Shown here piece by piece: positions 1 to 12,794 of a stretch of 64,000 bases of DNA. How positions within the stretch are numbered: position 1 is the first letter of the stretch; the number at the start of each line of letters is the position of its first letter. Position numbers and translations under genes: made by a program. The DNA is taken from positions 19,821,501-19,885,500 of the forward strand of contig JAMJFZ010001815.1 in NCBI GenBank assembly GCA_026225945.1, in the 5' to 3' direction. The notes under the pieces are model-generated. The model was not told the DNA's origin. It worked only from the letters and a program-made list of their open reading frames with translations, and did not search any database. This DNA comes from Cricetomys ansorgei. Its lineage: Eukaryota; Chordata; Mammalia; Rodentia; Nesomyidae.

Positions 1-387
1 GGAGGGAGAGATAGTGTGTGCCTGGCTTGCATTTGGATATGTGCATATGCGTATAGTGTCTGTGGAGGCTAGAAGAGGGTTGAATAAATTGTTTGTAAAC
101 CTCCAGATGAATGCTGAGAACCAAACTCATTTCCTCTGCAAAAGTAGTACTCTCTCCTACATGCTGAGCCACCTCTTCAGTATTCAACAATTTAGATTTT
201 TAAGCAAGATAATAACACTGACAAAAGGAAGATTTCTAAAACAAAAACAGTACTTGCCTGTAAAGAGGATTTTCTTAAGGACGTAGGGCAAGCATCAGAC
301 ATGTTCACTCACAGCAGTGGAATTGCTGCTGATCAGTACTTCTTTTACTGGTTCCCGATTTACTTCCTGTAACACACACCCACACAA
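1..387. other. Unrecognised sequence
   Basis: No repeat family or convincing exon seen. The 90-codon open frame here lacks compositional or domain features and is taken as chance. Confidence 0.5.
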
Positions 388-891
388 TGTAGTCAGGGTT
401 CTCCAGAGGAACAAAATTGATAGGATGGGTGTAACATATAGTAAAAATAATTCATTACATCAACTTCCTGTGAAATAGTGAAGATGGAACAGTTGTGTTA
501 CATCCGAGAGGCTGAGAAACCAGTAGCTGCTTAGTGCAAGTTGCTGGATGAGTCAGCAGTCCCAATCTTGCTCCCAGTCCTAGGAGGTTTCTGCAGACCC
601 TCTGGTCCTTAGCCAGTGGTGGAAGCCTGGGAATGCTGGTTCTGATACCAGTGAAGGAGCAGCAACAGCAACAAAGTAGATCATCAACTTGATGACAAGA
701 GGGAAAGTCAAGGGAGCAAAGGATGAATAATCTGCCACGCCCCTTCTTATCTGGTCTGCTGACAGGTAAACACTTTTGAGGGGTGTCTTTCCGTGGCAGT
801 GAGGGTAACCAGGACAGCTCCTCAGCTGAGGCTCCCAGCTAAGGTGACTCTAATGTGTGTCAAATCGACATTAAAAGCAAGCATCACACCA
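388..891 (-). mobile_element. ERVL-type solo LTR (MLT2/MT2-like)
   Basis: Read on the minus strand this matches the recalled shape of ERVL LTRs. The plus strand opens with 'agtcagggttctccagagg', the complement of the LTR 3' end, and closes with 'gtgtgtcaaatcgacatt...gcatcacac', the complement of the 'TGTGATG...GTCAACTTGACA' start. The length of about 500 bp fits a solo LTR. No internal retroviral sequence adjoins it. The subfamily is not resolved, and no clean 5-bp target-site duplication is visible. Confidence 0.72.
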
Positions 892-1983
892 CAGTTTTAT
901 CATATGTCATAGAAAACAGGAAAGGAAGTCCGTCCCCTCAGACAAGCAGCATAAACTAAATATGCTTCTGGAATAGAGACGTGAAAAATTATGTTAGACA
1001 ACTTACGTGTGCTTATTTCGTTTTATAAAATTATAAATTTAGGTTGAGTTATTGAACACATTGATGGGCTTCAGGAGTGCAAGAGTCAACGAGGGAAGAC
1101 CTGCTCTTCCTTCTCATATAATTTATATTTCATAAGGAACTGGGTACCAAAGCTTTCGGTTATGGTTTTATATATATATAGTATTTGTGCAGTGAATATT
1201 GGAAGCTTCTGATATGGTGGAAGCCAGGCTTTCTGGATAAGGTGCATACCTCTTTCTGCCACCAGTTTCAGGAATAGAGTCTTGAGTTTGGTCTTTTCTA
1301 TTTGACTGTGCTTTGCAAAAGTAAATACTCTTGGGGATATCAAGTTTTCTGGGTTGTTCTTCCTGGACAGATTTGATGGGTTTTAAGGAAAGTTGTAGAG
1401 GAGAACTTAAATAGAAGTGAGTAGATATTATCTGGAAAATTAAATTTTTCTTCTAATTTGAGGCCCCATGAATTTTTGACAAAGCCTTTAATTTGATATT
1501 GGTTTAATATTCCTCACATTTTAAAATGAACCAAAAACATTGTGTCTATCCACATTATAGAATTGTGATAGATCTCTGAATAATTTAATAGGTATATATT
1601 GATGAAAAATTGCTCAAGATAGCATTCTCTCTTGCAATTTTATTTTGCTTATTTATAGTTTCATGTTCTAGAAAATCAATCATTTATAAACCTCCCTTTA
1701 CTGGAAACTTTGGGCTTTTTTTTATATTGATAAAATATCACTACTCTCATAAAAAGTGATTAAATATAGAATCATTAAGTTTCTCTTTTTTGTTTGTTTA
1801 TTTGTATAACTAGAACGAAAAGGAACATAATTGTATATTCTTTTTTAAAGTGACCGATAAAGTTACAATTTACCTGTAATAAAAATTTTCTCTTTGTACG
1901 TGACAGTTACATACGGTAACTTTGGTAAATTTACGGAGTTGAGCAATTGTCAACCAAATCCACCTTTAGGACACCTCATCTTA
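892..1983. other. Unrecognised AT-rich sequence
   Basis: Contains a short (TA) run near 1170 and no recognisable repeat or exon. The minus-strand 85-codon frame at 1086-1343 has no family features. Confidence 0.5.
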
Positions 1984-2170
1984 TCCATGATTGTTAACTT
2001 GACTGGACTTAGAATCACCTGGGAGACACACCTCTCAGTGTGCCTGTGAGCTTCTTTCCTGTTTATCAGACCAGGTAAGACCCAGCCAGAATCCGGAGAA
2101 AGTGAGCTTCCTAGCTGAGACTGCAGTGACTGATACCTTATGCTCCTGGAAACAAGGATTTCCCCCCACC
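1984..2170 (+). mobile_element. ERVL-like LTR fragment
   Basis: The stretch 'gttaacttgactggactt', then 'agaatcacctgggagacac' and 'acctctcagtgtgcctgtg', matches the 5' part of rodent ERVL LTRs (MT2/RMER-like). The 3' part is degraded or missing. Confidence 0.6.
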
Positions 2171-3224
2171 ATTGTCAACAGAACCCTCAAATATATCTTT
2201 TCTTTTAAGTCATTTCCTCAGGAGTTTTCTCATAGCTATGGAAAAAGTTGTCCTAAGTACTCCTAAAATGTTCCTCAGACACATTTGTTTCTAAGTTCCC
2301 TCTTTCAGCTTCCAGTCCTAAGGAACTGCTGATTTACTTACCGCTTATATATGCTTTTGGGATTCTATTTAAACAGACATCTGGGCCAGGCATCTTCAGG
2401 TTCCTGGCCTCTTATCCAGAAGATTGAAAACAAGGGTTCACATGGATTTGCCAAATAAACAAGACAATCATATTGCAGCGAAGTTATCGTACAGTTTAAA
2501 GAGGGATGCACTGTTGAGATTAACAGAGTGAGAGTACCTGATTAGTGCTCAGGCCTTCCTTTCATGAGGTTCAAAAGAAGGAGAAGTTGGTTCCCTGGAG
2601 GGTTTATTTTGTGTTGTTCTATGTTTCCATTGACAGATAAGGTCATACGTTCATTTTTTTTCCTGCTGTCTATACCCCCTCTAATAATGTAACATCTAGA
2701 CCTTCATAGACATAAGGTGATAAACATGGGATTCTCCTTAACAGGTTACTAGAAGACACACTTTTGCACACACACAGCAGAGTTTCAAGTTGGATACGCA
2801 GATACATTGGGAATACACTTCAATAGTAAAATGTCTTAAGTTGGTTTTTACCAGAGGCAGAGAAACATATTAATGTTCAGAAATGAGATTATGTGCACTC
2901 CAATGTGGGTACATGTCAAAAGGGTTCTGTGTTAGCTAGGGACATTTTTTGGATAGGAGACTGTGTGCATAGCACAATCAGGTCAAAGAATTAGACTGTC
3001 AAGTGCATCATTATGAGAGGGAAGCATATAACCCTAAACCAAATGAGGGTACCAGGGTACTAAACCGTCTCCTATTTTGGCCTGCCTCCAAATAGCCTCT
3101 AACCTATAGTGTCTGGCCTTAGCACTGTGGTTTTGGCTCATCACAGTATAGCATGTTTCCTGGCTCATTTACTTTAATTCTTAAGTAGTAGTTATGGAAT
3201 GGAGATTCACATTTGTCAGACACA
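2171..3224. other. Unrecognised sequence
   Basis: No recognisable gene or repeat beyond short homopolymers. It precedes an old L1M relic. Confidence 0.5.
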
Positions 3225-3660
3225 TCCACCATTGCATGAACACTGGGATTTTTCTCCTTGTTGAGTTATTTTTAATAATGGTCGTGTAATCATCCAACAC
3301 CCAATAGTGTAGGCATAGGTTTTAGCTCTCTTGACTAGGTGAACACATTAGAGTAGGATTACTGGGATTTATAATAAATTTATAGTAAATATTTTAAGAA
3401 AATGCCGCAGAGTTTTCTGCAATAGTTGTATCCTTTTACATCTCCACGGGCATTGCATGAGGGTCCCAGACTCTTGTTATTACTTTTTTAGCACTCATCT
3501 CTTGCATATATTTTATTATAGTCACTCTTGCGGGTACGCAGTGGCATCTCATTTTGGTCCTTGTTTTTCATTTTCTTAATAAAGAATAATGTTGCACATT
3601 TTTACATACTTATTATCCATTTGTATATTTCCTTTAACTAACTATTTGTTCAAACTTAGC
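3225..3660 (-). mobile_element. Ancient L1M fragment, 3'-side half of a split copy
   Basis: The plus strand reads as the complement of eutherian L1 ORF2 end / 3' UTR: 'gcattgcatgagggtccc', 'actcttgttatt', 'ttattatagtcactcttgcg', 'agtggcatctcattttggtc', 'cttattatccatttgtatat'. The same element resumes at about 10436, so the young L1 in between landed inside it. Confidence 0.7.
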
Positions 3661-6600
3661 CTGTATTTATTTATCTTATTCTGTTATTTTTTATTGAAAA
3701 AACTTTATACAATATATTTTGATAATTTTTCATTCCTACAACTTCTCCCACAGCCTACCCACCTCCATACTCATTCAACTTTATGTTCTCATTCTTTCTT
3801 TTTAGAAAACAAACAAAAAATTCATAAAAAAAACACACAAAAAACATAAAAAGGGCATAAATGAAAGTCAAAGCAAGTAAGCAAAAGACCAATAACACAA
3901 AAACGCCAATGCCAAAACAGAAAGTTCACAAAAATATCATTGAGTTCATTTTGCATAGGCCAATTATTCCTGGGCATAGGGCCTGCTTTGGTGATTGATA
4001 CATCCAATGTGACTCCATTGGAGAAGACTGATCTTACCTTTGCCAGCTAGTATCAATTGTAGGTAATCTCTTGGTTAGGGCTGGGAACTCTTGTCTACTC
4101 TTCTCTTAGCTTGAACCTGTGTACATTTGTGCATGCTGCCAGAGTCTCTGGGGGTTTATAAGTGAGTGCATCACTCCTATTGTCTCAGGAAAACACTGTT
4201 TCTGTGGAGTCATTCACCATCCCTGGCTTTTACAGACTTCCTGCCTCTTCTTCTTCATAGATCCCTAAGCTTTGGAAGGAAGAGTTTGATAAAGAAACCT
4301 CACTTAGGACTTATGGCTCCAAAGTCTTTCACTCTGCACATTGCTCAAATGTGGGTCTCTGTCTCTGTTAATTCTCATTTACTACAAGAAGAACTTCTCT
4401 GATGATGGCTGATTGAGGCATTGATCTATGGGTGTAGTAGAATGATATTAGGAGTCATTTTATTGCAATGTTTCTTTAGTAGAACCAATAGCATTGTATT
4501 TTCCCCTAGGTCCATGTCCTATCTAGTCTTGGGTTCTTAAACACTTTAGCAGTGTCAGATATGGGTTCCATGTCATGGAATAGAATTTAAGTTCAATTAA
4601 GAAGTGGTTTGTTATATCCATAACATTTGTATCATTATTGCACCAGTAAATCTTGCAGGTAGGTAGCTGTTGTAGGTTGCAGGATTTGAAGATGGGTGAT
4701 ATTGGCAATTATTCTTCTCTTCCAGTAGCATGCAGTATACCTTCAAGTATCATGTATGAATGCTAGTTAGCAGTGGTAAGGTTCTAGGCACCAGGTTGAA
4801 TTGTCTTAGCTCAGTAACTTCAGTGAGCATCATCTTCAGCAAGACATTACCATCAGGTTGTAGAAAGCAACCATTAGACTTGACAATAGCCTGTGAAATA
4901 TGTGAGTTTCTATGGAGCTCCATTTGCTAGTGATTCAACAAGATATAACCCATTCTTGGTACTGGAGGCTTTACTTGGTAGATAAAGATGTCTAATCGGA
5001 GTCATTATCTTCCCCATTATTTGGTTACTATATTTGAATTCCTTCCATATATGAATATATTTCAAGAAGCTTCTACAATAGTAGGTTTCCATATGATCCC
5101 TCAAATGGCCTTGAATATTAGCTGTCCCTCCATATATTCCCTTCTTTACTCTTTTTCCCATCACCCCTATTTAACTATTTTATTTTAGTTTCCCCCTCTT
5201 TTCTCCATAACACTATATTCTATTTCCCTTTCCTTGGTAGATCCTTTCCTCCCCATAGTCTCTTACCAGGTATTATCTAACCTCTGTGGTTATTTGGATT
5301 ATAGCACACAGTATGAAAGCTGAAAAGCTAACATCTATATGTAGGAGAAAACATACATTATTTGTCTTTTGGGGTCAGGTTACCTCACTAAGGATTTTTT
5401 TTATAGCTCCATTCATTTACCTGTGAATTTCATAGTTTCATCTTTCAAAGCTGAGTAATATTCTTTTGTATAAATGTACCACGTTTTTTATTATGCATTC
5501 ATCTGTTGAAGGACATCTAGCCTGTTTTGAATTTCTCACTGTTATGAATAGAGCAGCAATGAACATGGATGAGCAAGTGTCCCTGTGGTAGGACATAGAA
5601 TCATTTGGCTATATGTCCACAAATGATACAGGTGGCTCTTGAGATAGATCTATTCCCAACTTCCAGAGAAGCTGCCACACAGATTTCCACCATGGCTGTA
5701 CAAGTTTGTCCTCTCATCAGCAATTAGCGAGTGCTCTCCTTTTTCCACACTCTCACCAGCATGAGTGAATTGTCACTTGTTTTTATTGATTGTGTCCACT
5801 GTGACTAATGGACAGTGAAATCTTAAAGTAGTTTCAATGTGAATTTTCCTGATGGCTATTGATGCTGAACATTTCTTTAAGTATTTCTCTGACATTTGTG
5901 TTTTATCTTTTAAGAGCTCTCTGTTTAGTTATGCACCCCATTTTTAAAAATTGAGTTATTTGTTTTCTTGAAGTTCATTTTACTTCTTTATGTGTTCTAG
6001 ATACAGACTCCCTTTACAAAATGTATAATTGGTAAAGATCTTTTCCCATTCTATATATATTGGAACTTTGCCTGGATGATGGGGTCCTTCGCCATGCAGA
6101 AACTCTTCAGCTTCATGTGGTCCTGTTTTTTAATTGTTGGGCTTGGTGTTCAGTTCAGAAAGTCTTTTCCTGTGTCAAGGAGTTCAAAACTATCCACCTA
6201 TTTTCTCTTCTCTCAGATTCAGGATATCCAGATTTCTGTTGATATTCTTGATCCATTTGGAATAGAGTTTTGTACAGGATGACACATGTAGATCTATTTT
6301 CATTCTGCTATATGCAGTCACCAAGTTTGATCAGCACTGTTTGTTGAAGATGCTGTCTTTTTGCCAGTGTGTATTGTTGGTCTCTTTGTAAAGAAAAAAT
6401 CAGGTGTCCGTAGGTGCATAGACTTATGTTTGGGTCATTGATTCAAATCTACAGACCAACATTTTTTTAATGCCAATATCATGCTGGTTTTATTACTATA
6501 ATTTGAGAATTCAAATTGAAACAGGCGATACCACTGACAGTTCTTATTTTTTAATATATATATATGCACACATATATAATTTATATATATTATATTTTAT

Positions 6601-9600
6601 ATTTTATTATATACATATTTTATTATATATTATGATTAATATATTATATAATAGATTTTATATATTATATTTATATATAATTATGCATAGTATATATTTG
6701 CATATATATTATAATTTAATATGTATAATATATTATCTAATTATAATTTAAATTATATAAATATATATTTACATATAATTTATTATATATGTAATATATA
6801 AATATATGTAACATATATTGTAAGAACTGCCTTATAATTTTCTTTATAATATCTTAATTTTTTTATTATACAAGTTTTTCCTTGTTTGGTTGGAGTTATC
6901 CCAATTTTTTTTTTTGAGCAGATTATGACTTCCCTGAAGCAGTCCTTTCTTTCTCAGTCCATTTTCCATTTGTATATAGGAAGCTTACTGATTTTAGTGA
7001 GTTAATTTTCTATCCTGTTACTTTGCTGAAAGTGTTTATCAACTGTGAAAGTTTCCTGGTGAATTTTGGGGAAGGTCTTTTATGTATGAAATCATAACAT
7101 ATGAAAATAAAGACACTTCAACTTCTTCTTTTCCCATTTGTATCCCTTTGAGCTCCTTAGTTGACTTAATGCTCCAGCTAAGACTTTAAGTACTATATTG
7201 AATAGCCATGAAGGCATCCTTGTTGGGCTCCTGATTTTAGTGAAAATACTTTGAGTGTCTCACCATTTAGGTTGATGTTGTTTGGGGGTCTTCTGTAAAT
7301 GGCATTTATGCCAAGGTGTGTCCCTTGTCTCTCTAGAACTTTCATCATGAAGAGATGCTGGATTTTGTGAAAGTCCTTTTATGCATCTAATGAGATAACC
7401 ATGCTGTTTTTGTCTGGCAGTCTGTTCCTGGCGGGCTCTATGTTTATCAATTCACATATGTTGAGCCATCCTCAGATCTCAGGTATAGAGCCAACTTAGT
7501 CATGATGGATAATCTTTTTTATGTATTCTTGGATTCAGTTTTTAAGTAGTTAATTGAGAATTTGTACATCTATGTTCATAAAGCATATTAGTCTATAATT
7601 TTCTTTTTTGTTTTTGATCTTTTTTGAGATTTTGGTATCAGGGTAATAGTAAAAGAAAATTTATAAAAAGAATTAGGAAGTGTTCCTTCAGTTTCCTTTG
7701 GTTATTCCATCTGGCCCTGGATTTTTTTGATTGGTAGACTTAATTATTGTTTCTATTTCATAGAAGCTATGAGTTTGCTTAAATTTCTTATTTGTTCTCC
7801 ACTTAACTTTGCTATGTTGTATATATCAAGAAATCCATCTGTTTATTTAAGGTTTTCCAGTTTGGTAAACTACAGATTGTTAAAGAATGTCCTCACAATT
7901 TTCTGAATTTTCTAAGTGCTTGTTGTAATATATCTCTTTTCATCTCTTTAATTAATTTAGGTTTTCTCTCTCCATCTTTTAGTTAATTTGGCTAAGGACT
8001 TGTCAAACACTGATTTTTCTCAAAGAATCAACTCTTTGTTTCATTGATTCTTTATATTTTTTGCTTGCTTGTTTCTATTTCATTGATGTCAGCCTTGAGT
8101 TTGCTTACTTCTTCCCATCTATTCTTTTTAGATATTACTCCTTCTTGTTCTGGAGATTGTAAGTGTGACATTAAGTTAGCTGTTTGGAATCTCTTTAGTC
8201 TTTTATGTAGACATTTGTACTATGAACTTGCCTCTTAGATCAACCTTCATTATGTCCTATCGATTGGGTATTTTGTGTTTTCATATTCTTTTGATTCTGA
8301 GAAGTTTTTAATTTCCTTTTTGCCTTCAGTCTAGACCCATTTTTCATTCAGTAGTGAGTTGTCCAGCATCTATGAGTTTGTATATTTTCTGTTGCTTTTG
8401 TTGTTGATATTCAGCTTTAATCCATGGTGGTCATATAGGGTGAAGGGAGCTATTTCAATTTTCTTATATCCATTGAGACTTTTTGTGTACAAGTACACGA
8501 TCAATTTTGGAGAAAGTTCCATGAGCTGCTGAGAAGAAAGTATATTCTTTTTCATTGGGTGAAATATTCTATAAATATCTGTAAAGTCCATTTGATTTAT
8601 TACACGTTTTAACACCAGTATTTCTCATTTAGTTTTTGTATGAATGACCTGACTATTGGTGGGAATGGGGTATTGAAGTCTCTGACTATTGTGTGAAGGT
8701 CAATATGTGATTTTATTTGTAGTAGTCTTTCTTTTATGAGCTTGGATACCCTTGTACTTCGTGTATAAATGTGTAGAATTGCATCATCCTCTTGGTAAAT
8801 TTTTCATTTAATGAATATGTAGTGTCTTTCTCTGTCTCTTCTAATTAGTTTTGGTTTGAAGTTAGTTTTGTCAGATATTAAAACAGCAACATCTGCTTAG
8901 TTCTTGGGTCCATTTACTTCTAGTGTCTGCTTCCATCCTTTTATCTTAAGATGATACCTAGCCTTGATGGTGAGGTGTATTTCTTAAAAGAAGCAGAAAC
9001 ATGAATCCTGTTTTATAATCCAGTCTTTTATCATGTGTATTTTCATTCAACAACATAGTCCATTGATATTGAAAGATATCAATGAAGAGTGTATATCGAT
9101 TCCTACTATTTTGTTGTTATAGTGTGAGTTTCCTCCCAATTTTAATTTACTCTTCTAAGATTACATGTTCTTTGTGTCTTTTGGGTGTAGTTAACCTCTT
9201 AAGACTGAAGTTTTCCATCTAGTGCCTTCTGTAGGGTCGCATTGGTAGGTAGAAATTGCTTAAATTTGGTAATATTAGGAATTTTATTCCCCTCCATCTA
9301 TTGTGATTGATAGTTTTTCTGGGTATTATAGTTTGGGTTGACATCTGTGGTCTCATAGAGTTTGTAAAACATTTGTCCAGCCCTTCTAGCTTTCAGAGTC
9401 TCAAGTGAAAGGTTGATTGTTATCCCAATGGATCTGCCTTTATATGTGACTTGGTCTTTTTTCCCTTGCAGCTTTTAATATCTTTTATGTTGTTGTTGTT
9501 GTATATGTTTAATGTTTTGTTTTTTATGTGCTTTGGGGGTGTTTATTTTCTGATCCTGTCTATTTGGTGCTCTGTATGACTCTTATACCTCGTTATGCAC

Positions 9601-10435
9601 CTCCTTCTTTAGAGTGAGAAAATTTTCTTCTCTGGTTTTGTTAAAAGCATTTTCTATGACTTTAACATGGGTTTCTCCCTTCCTCAATACCTATTATTCA
9701 TAGATTTGAGATTTTCATATTTTCCCAGATTGCCTGGATGTTTTATACCTGGATTCTTTTAGATTTAACATTTTCTTCATCTGAGTAATTCTTTTCTTCC
9801 ACCTCGTCTTCAAGATCTAAAATTCTGTCTTCCGTATCTTGTAATCTATTGGTGAAGCTTATCCCTGAGGTTTCCATTTGACATCCTATGTTTTTTATTT
9901 CCAGTTTTTATTTCAGTTTTTTTAAAGTGATTTTATTTCTTTGTTAAATTCCACTTTCGTGTCTTAAAATGTTTTCATTCAGCTTCTTGTGTTATTTATT
10001 AAGGCCTTTACTTGTATCCTCTTTGAGGTCCTTGGACATATTCACAATAGCTGTTTTGAATTTCTTGTCTTGTGCTTCAGTTGCATTTCTCAGGGCCTAC
10101 TGCAATATGGTTACTGGCTCCTGGAGGAGGGATACTGTCTTGGATGTTCATGTTTGCATTTGGCATCTGAAGTTATCTTTTAGGTGTTTCTTGGTATAGA
10201 TATCTGAACTTATCTTTGTGTTCTGTTATTTGGATCCCAGGCGAGTGTGGTGGCTGTGGGGTTCCTACTAGAAAATGCTTCTTCTGGTTGGTGGGTGACA
10301 GAAAGGAATAGAGATGAGCTAGGAGAAAAGGATGAGACTGGCCTAGGAGATAGATCTGCACCAAGAGGCATAGTTCTTGGGGAATGGAGGTAAAATGGTA
10401 GGGGTGGCTCCTGTGGTAGGATCCCAAGTTTGCTT
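3661..10435 (-). mobile_element. Nearly full-length, inactive Lx-type LINE-1
   Basis: Minus-strand LINE-1 of about 6.8 kb. Plus-strand order is 3' UTR complement (about 3665-5390), ORF2 complement (about 5390-9120), ORF1 complement (about 9180-10150) and 5' UTR-like sequence to about 10430. Landmarks: 'gagcagcaatgaacatgga' (ORF2 3' end), 'tctggccctggatttttt' (start of the RT domain), 'agaatcaactctttgtttc', and an 81-codon minus-strand frame (8370-8615) covering the endonuclease C-terminus with DFTDIYRIFHP (residues 10-20) and YDHHGLKLNI (61-70), which keeps the catalytic Asp-His pair (D62, H63). Around 9190-9320 the complement matches the ORF1 C-terminal domain. No minus-strand frame exceeds about 85 codons, so both ORFs are thoroughly broken. 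Possible decayed target-site duplication: 'cctgtatttattta' (3660) versus 'cttgtattttaatt' (10433). Confidence 0.88.
6543..6830. repeat. AT-rich low-complexity tract inside the LINE-1
   Basis: About 290 bp built almost only from 'atatat', 'tataatt' and 'ttatata' words, interrupting the ORF2 complement. It probably expanded after insertion. The 93-codon frame across it is an artefact of composition. Confidence 0.85.
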
Positions 10436-10805
10436 GTATTTTAATTCGGATTTGTTTGTATTAAGATCAAGGACTTTTTGTTATGCCTGTAAATTCATTA
10501 TCAAATATATAATTTGAAAAATAATTTCTGTCAATCTGTGGTTTGTCTCTCAATTCTTAAAATTTGACATTTTTGTCTTTCAGATTTTATTAATTTGGTG
10601 TGTGCTTGTGCCTGTGTGCCTGTGTGTGTGTGTGTGTTTTAATTTTTTAAGCAAGTATTGGAAGAACAGTGATATTTGTCTAATAATCTTTTCTTAATCA
10701 TAGGAATTAAGTTTACTTTTTTCTTAGTATTTTTATAAACTTTTTATATTTTTGTCAATAATATATTTTAAGTTAATTTTTGTATATTATGTGAAAGGTT
10801 TAAAA
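10436..10805 (-). mobile_element. Ancient L1M fragment, 5'-side half of the split copy
   Basis: Continues the relic at 3225-3660. 'ttatcaaatatataatttg', 'tctgtcaatctgtggtttg' and 'aatttttgtatattatgtg' follow the order of an L1 ORF2 complement directly after the point where the first half stops. A short (GT) tract at 10619-10639 lies within it. Confidence 0.68.
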
Positions 10806-11387
10806 ATGTTACCAGAAAGAGGGTCCCAGAGCTTAACTTGGAAAATTGTCTTGAAAATGTGTGGGGAACCAGGTGCATGCTTCCATCATTCTCATCTTTT
10901 CTACTAGAAAACAAGAGACTTCTTTCTTCTAAAGGTTAGGAGGGACTTCTGCTTGGCAGAATTGGGAGAACTGGGCTTACATTTACTCACCAAACTGTAC
11001 AACAGCAACCGTGAAAAGCAAAATATATAAGAAAAGGTTGTTTTTTCCGTTCACTAGAACTCAGGCAAGAAAATACAGTGACTACCGGGGGTCAGGGGTG
11101 GTGAGGGAATGAGGCTTTGATTGCCTGGTTGCTGAAGTGTAAGCCAATCTGGAGCCCAGAAAACTTCCAAAGACTACCTAAGTCCAGCAGACACAGGCAG
11201 TTAGGATTCTCAGAGGGTTGTACTCTACTGAGCAGAAGAGCTACACATTGAGAATTCTAGGTATTTGGAAATTGTGGGGAGGGCCAGTATGGTATTCAGC
11301 TGAGAATTGTTCAGTGTATGAATGTGACATAACTATTAGGACAGAGAATTATTCAGTGCTGTTAGAGGTTAACAGCTCATGAAAGCC
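10806..11387. other. Unrecognised sequence
   Basis: About 580 bp with no recognised repeat, no long open frame and normal complexity. Confidence 0.5.
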
Positions 11388-11561
11388 TCCCCAGTTCCCA
11401 TCGTCTCCCTCCATGCCCCAGTGGATCCCTCCCATTCTGTCCAAACCTGCCCCCAGTCCACCCACAAAATCTATTCTATTTTCCCTTGTAACGGAGATCC
11501 TCTCCAAATCCTTTCCTTTATCTAACCTCTCTGGGTCTTTGGATAGTAGCTTGATTACAAA
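11388..11561 (-). mobile_element. L1 3' UTR fragment, inverted 5' part
   Basis: 'taacctctctgggtctttgg' and 'atagtagcttgatt' match the minus-oriented Lx 3' UTR at 24680-24740 ('taacctctctgggtctgtgg', 'gtagcttcattatc'). It abuts a plus-oriented 3' end of the same family, so the two are read as one insertion with an inverted 5' segment. Confidence 0.7.
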
Positions 11562-11959
11562 ATTAGAGGTCTCCCTTGGATTCTACCCCTCAGAGCTCGG
11601 GGAACTCCGTGGAATAGGGGAGGAGAGATTGTAGGAGTCAAAGAGTACAAAGGACACCAAGAGAAAATGGATCTCTGAATCAACTAAGCAGGGCTCACAG
11701 ATACTGAGGTGGCAATCACAGAGTATGCATGAGTATGCAACAGGTCCTCTTCATATATGCTATGGCTGTTAGCTGGGTGTTTTTGTGGGACTCCTAACAG
11801 TAGAAGGAAGTATGACTCTGATCCTTTTGCCTGCTCTTGGGACCCCTTTCCTCTTTATTGGGAGAGAGGTAAGGGGCAGGAGCTTGGAAGAGTGGAGGGA
11901 GGGGAAACTAATAGAGATGTATTGTATGAGAGAAGAATCTATTTTCAATAAAAAGCTTT
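11562..11959 (+). mobile_element. L1 (Lx-type) 3' end, sense orientation
   Basis: 'cagagctcggggaactccgt', 'gtgtttttgtgggactccta', 'gatgtattgtatgagag' and the terminal 'tctattttcaataaaa' match, in reverse complement, the L1 3' UTR at 23527-24000. Ends in an AATAAA-type signal. With 11388-11561 it forms a twin-primed, 5'-inverted insertion lacking the intervening part of the UTR. Confidence 0.78.
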
Positions 11960-11991
11960 CTGGACTCATATTGCCCCTCTTTTCTCTATTT

Positions 11992-12200
11992 AAGATTTGT
12001 TTATTTTTATTTTATGTGTATAGGTATTTTTCCTGCATATATGTCTGTGAACCATACATACAGGCCAGATGAGGGCAACAAATCTCTTGGAACTGGAGTT
12101 AGAGATAGTGGTGAGACACCATGTGGGTGTGAGGATTGAAGCTAGGTCCTCTGGAAGATCAGCCAATATACTTAACAGCTGAGCCCCCTCTCCAGTCCCC
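11992..12200 (-). mobile_element. B3-type SINE
   Basis: Complement of a tRNA-derived rodent SINE: A-rich tail side 'aagatttgtttattttta', then 'ccatgtgggtgtgaggattg', 'gtcctctggaagatcagcc' and 'aacagctgagccccctctcc' (RNA pol III box region). About 210 bp, essentially full length, diverged. Confidence 0.8.
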
Positions 12201-12595
12201 TATTCTCTGTTTAGATCACCTACATAATTCTGCCAATTATTTTCTTTAATATTATAGGACTTTATTGAACAATTCTTATAGTGAGATCTGAAGGTGACGA
12301 ATTCTTTTGTAATTGGAAATCCCTTTTCCCTTGGAGACAAGCTAAGGGCTTCTTTTAGTATACAAGTTGCTCCTTATACATTTGCTTGCTAAAAAACGCA
12401 ATTTTCCAAATTAATCTCCCGAGGAATCTTCCTCACCAATTTTCTAAATGGTGCCCAAACATCTTTTCTATGACTCCTATTGATTCTTTTAAGAGCATAA
12501 CAATTTAATTGATACCATTCCTTTTATCAGACAGTTTTCAATTAGTCCTGGCAGCTTCTCTTTTTACTGCTTTTCTCCTTCGTGGCTGAATTGAA
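12201..12595. other. Unrecognised sequence upstream of the candidate exon
   Basis: AT-rich. A pyrimidine-rich stretch ('ttctctttttactgctttt' at about 12557) runs up to the candidate exon and could serve as part of a splice acceptor. Confidence 0.4.
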
Positions 12596-12794
12596 ATGCT
12601 AACAAAGGACCCCACTCCTTTGAGCAATGATGCTTTGGAAGAAAATTTTAGGGGACTGATTAGTCTACAGATGGCTTCTTCTCACTGTAACTTGAAATGT
12701 TTGGCTGAAGAGAGCCTAATTCACTTCTATGACAGAACAGAAGAGAGTTTCCTTAAGCATATCAGAGAGTTAAGGTCAGCTGCAGCTAATCCTG
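12596..12794 (+). CDS. Possible single exon of unknown gene
   Basis: An open frame from ATG 12596 (69 codons if read to its stop) passes into 'cctg|gtaaga' at 12791-12800, a good splice-donor match, and closes shortly after it. The encoded peptide is free of low complexity, is rich in charged and helical residues, and holds CLAEESLIHFYDRTEE and LKHIRELRSAAANPG. A pyrimidine tract lies upstream. No repeat covers it. I do not recognise the protein, the ATG need not be a real start, and the acceptor site is unclear. It could equally be a chance frame. Confidence 0.25.

Noticed and set aside
11992..12200. tRNA-like A and B boxes
   Set aside because: They belong to B3-type SINEs (here and at the other listed copies), not to tRNA genes; no intact cloverleaf is seen.
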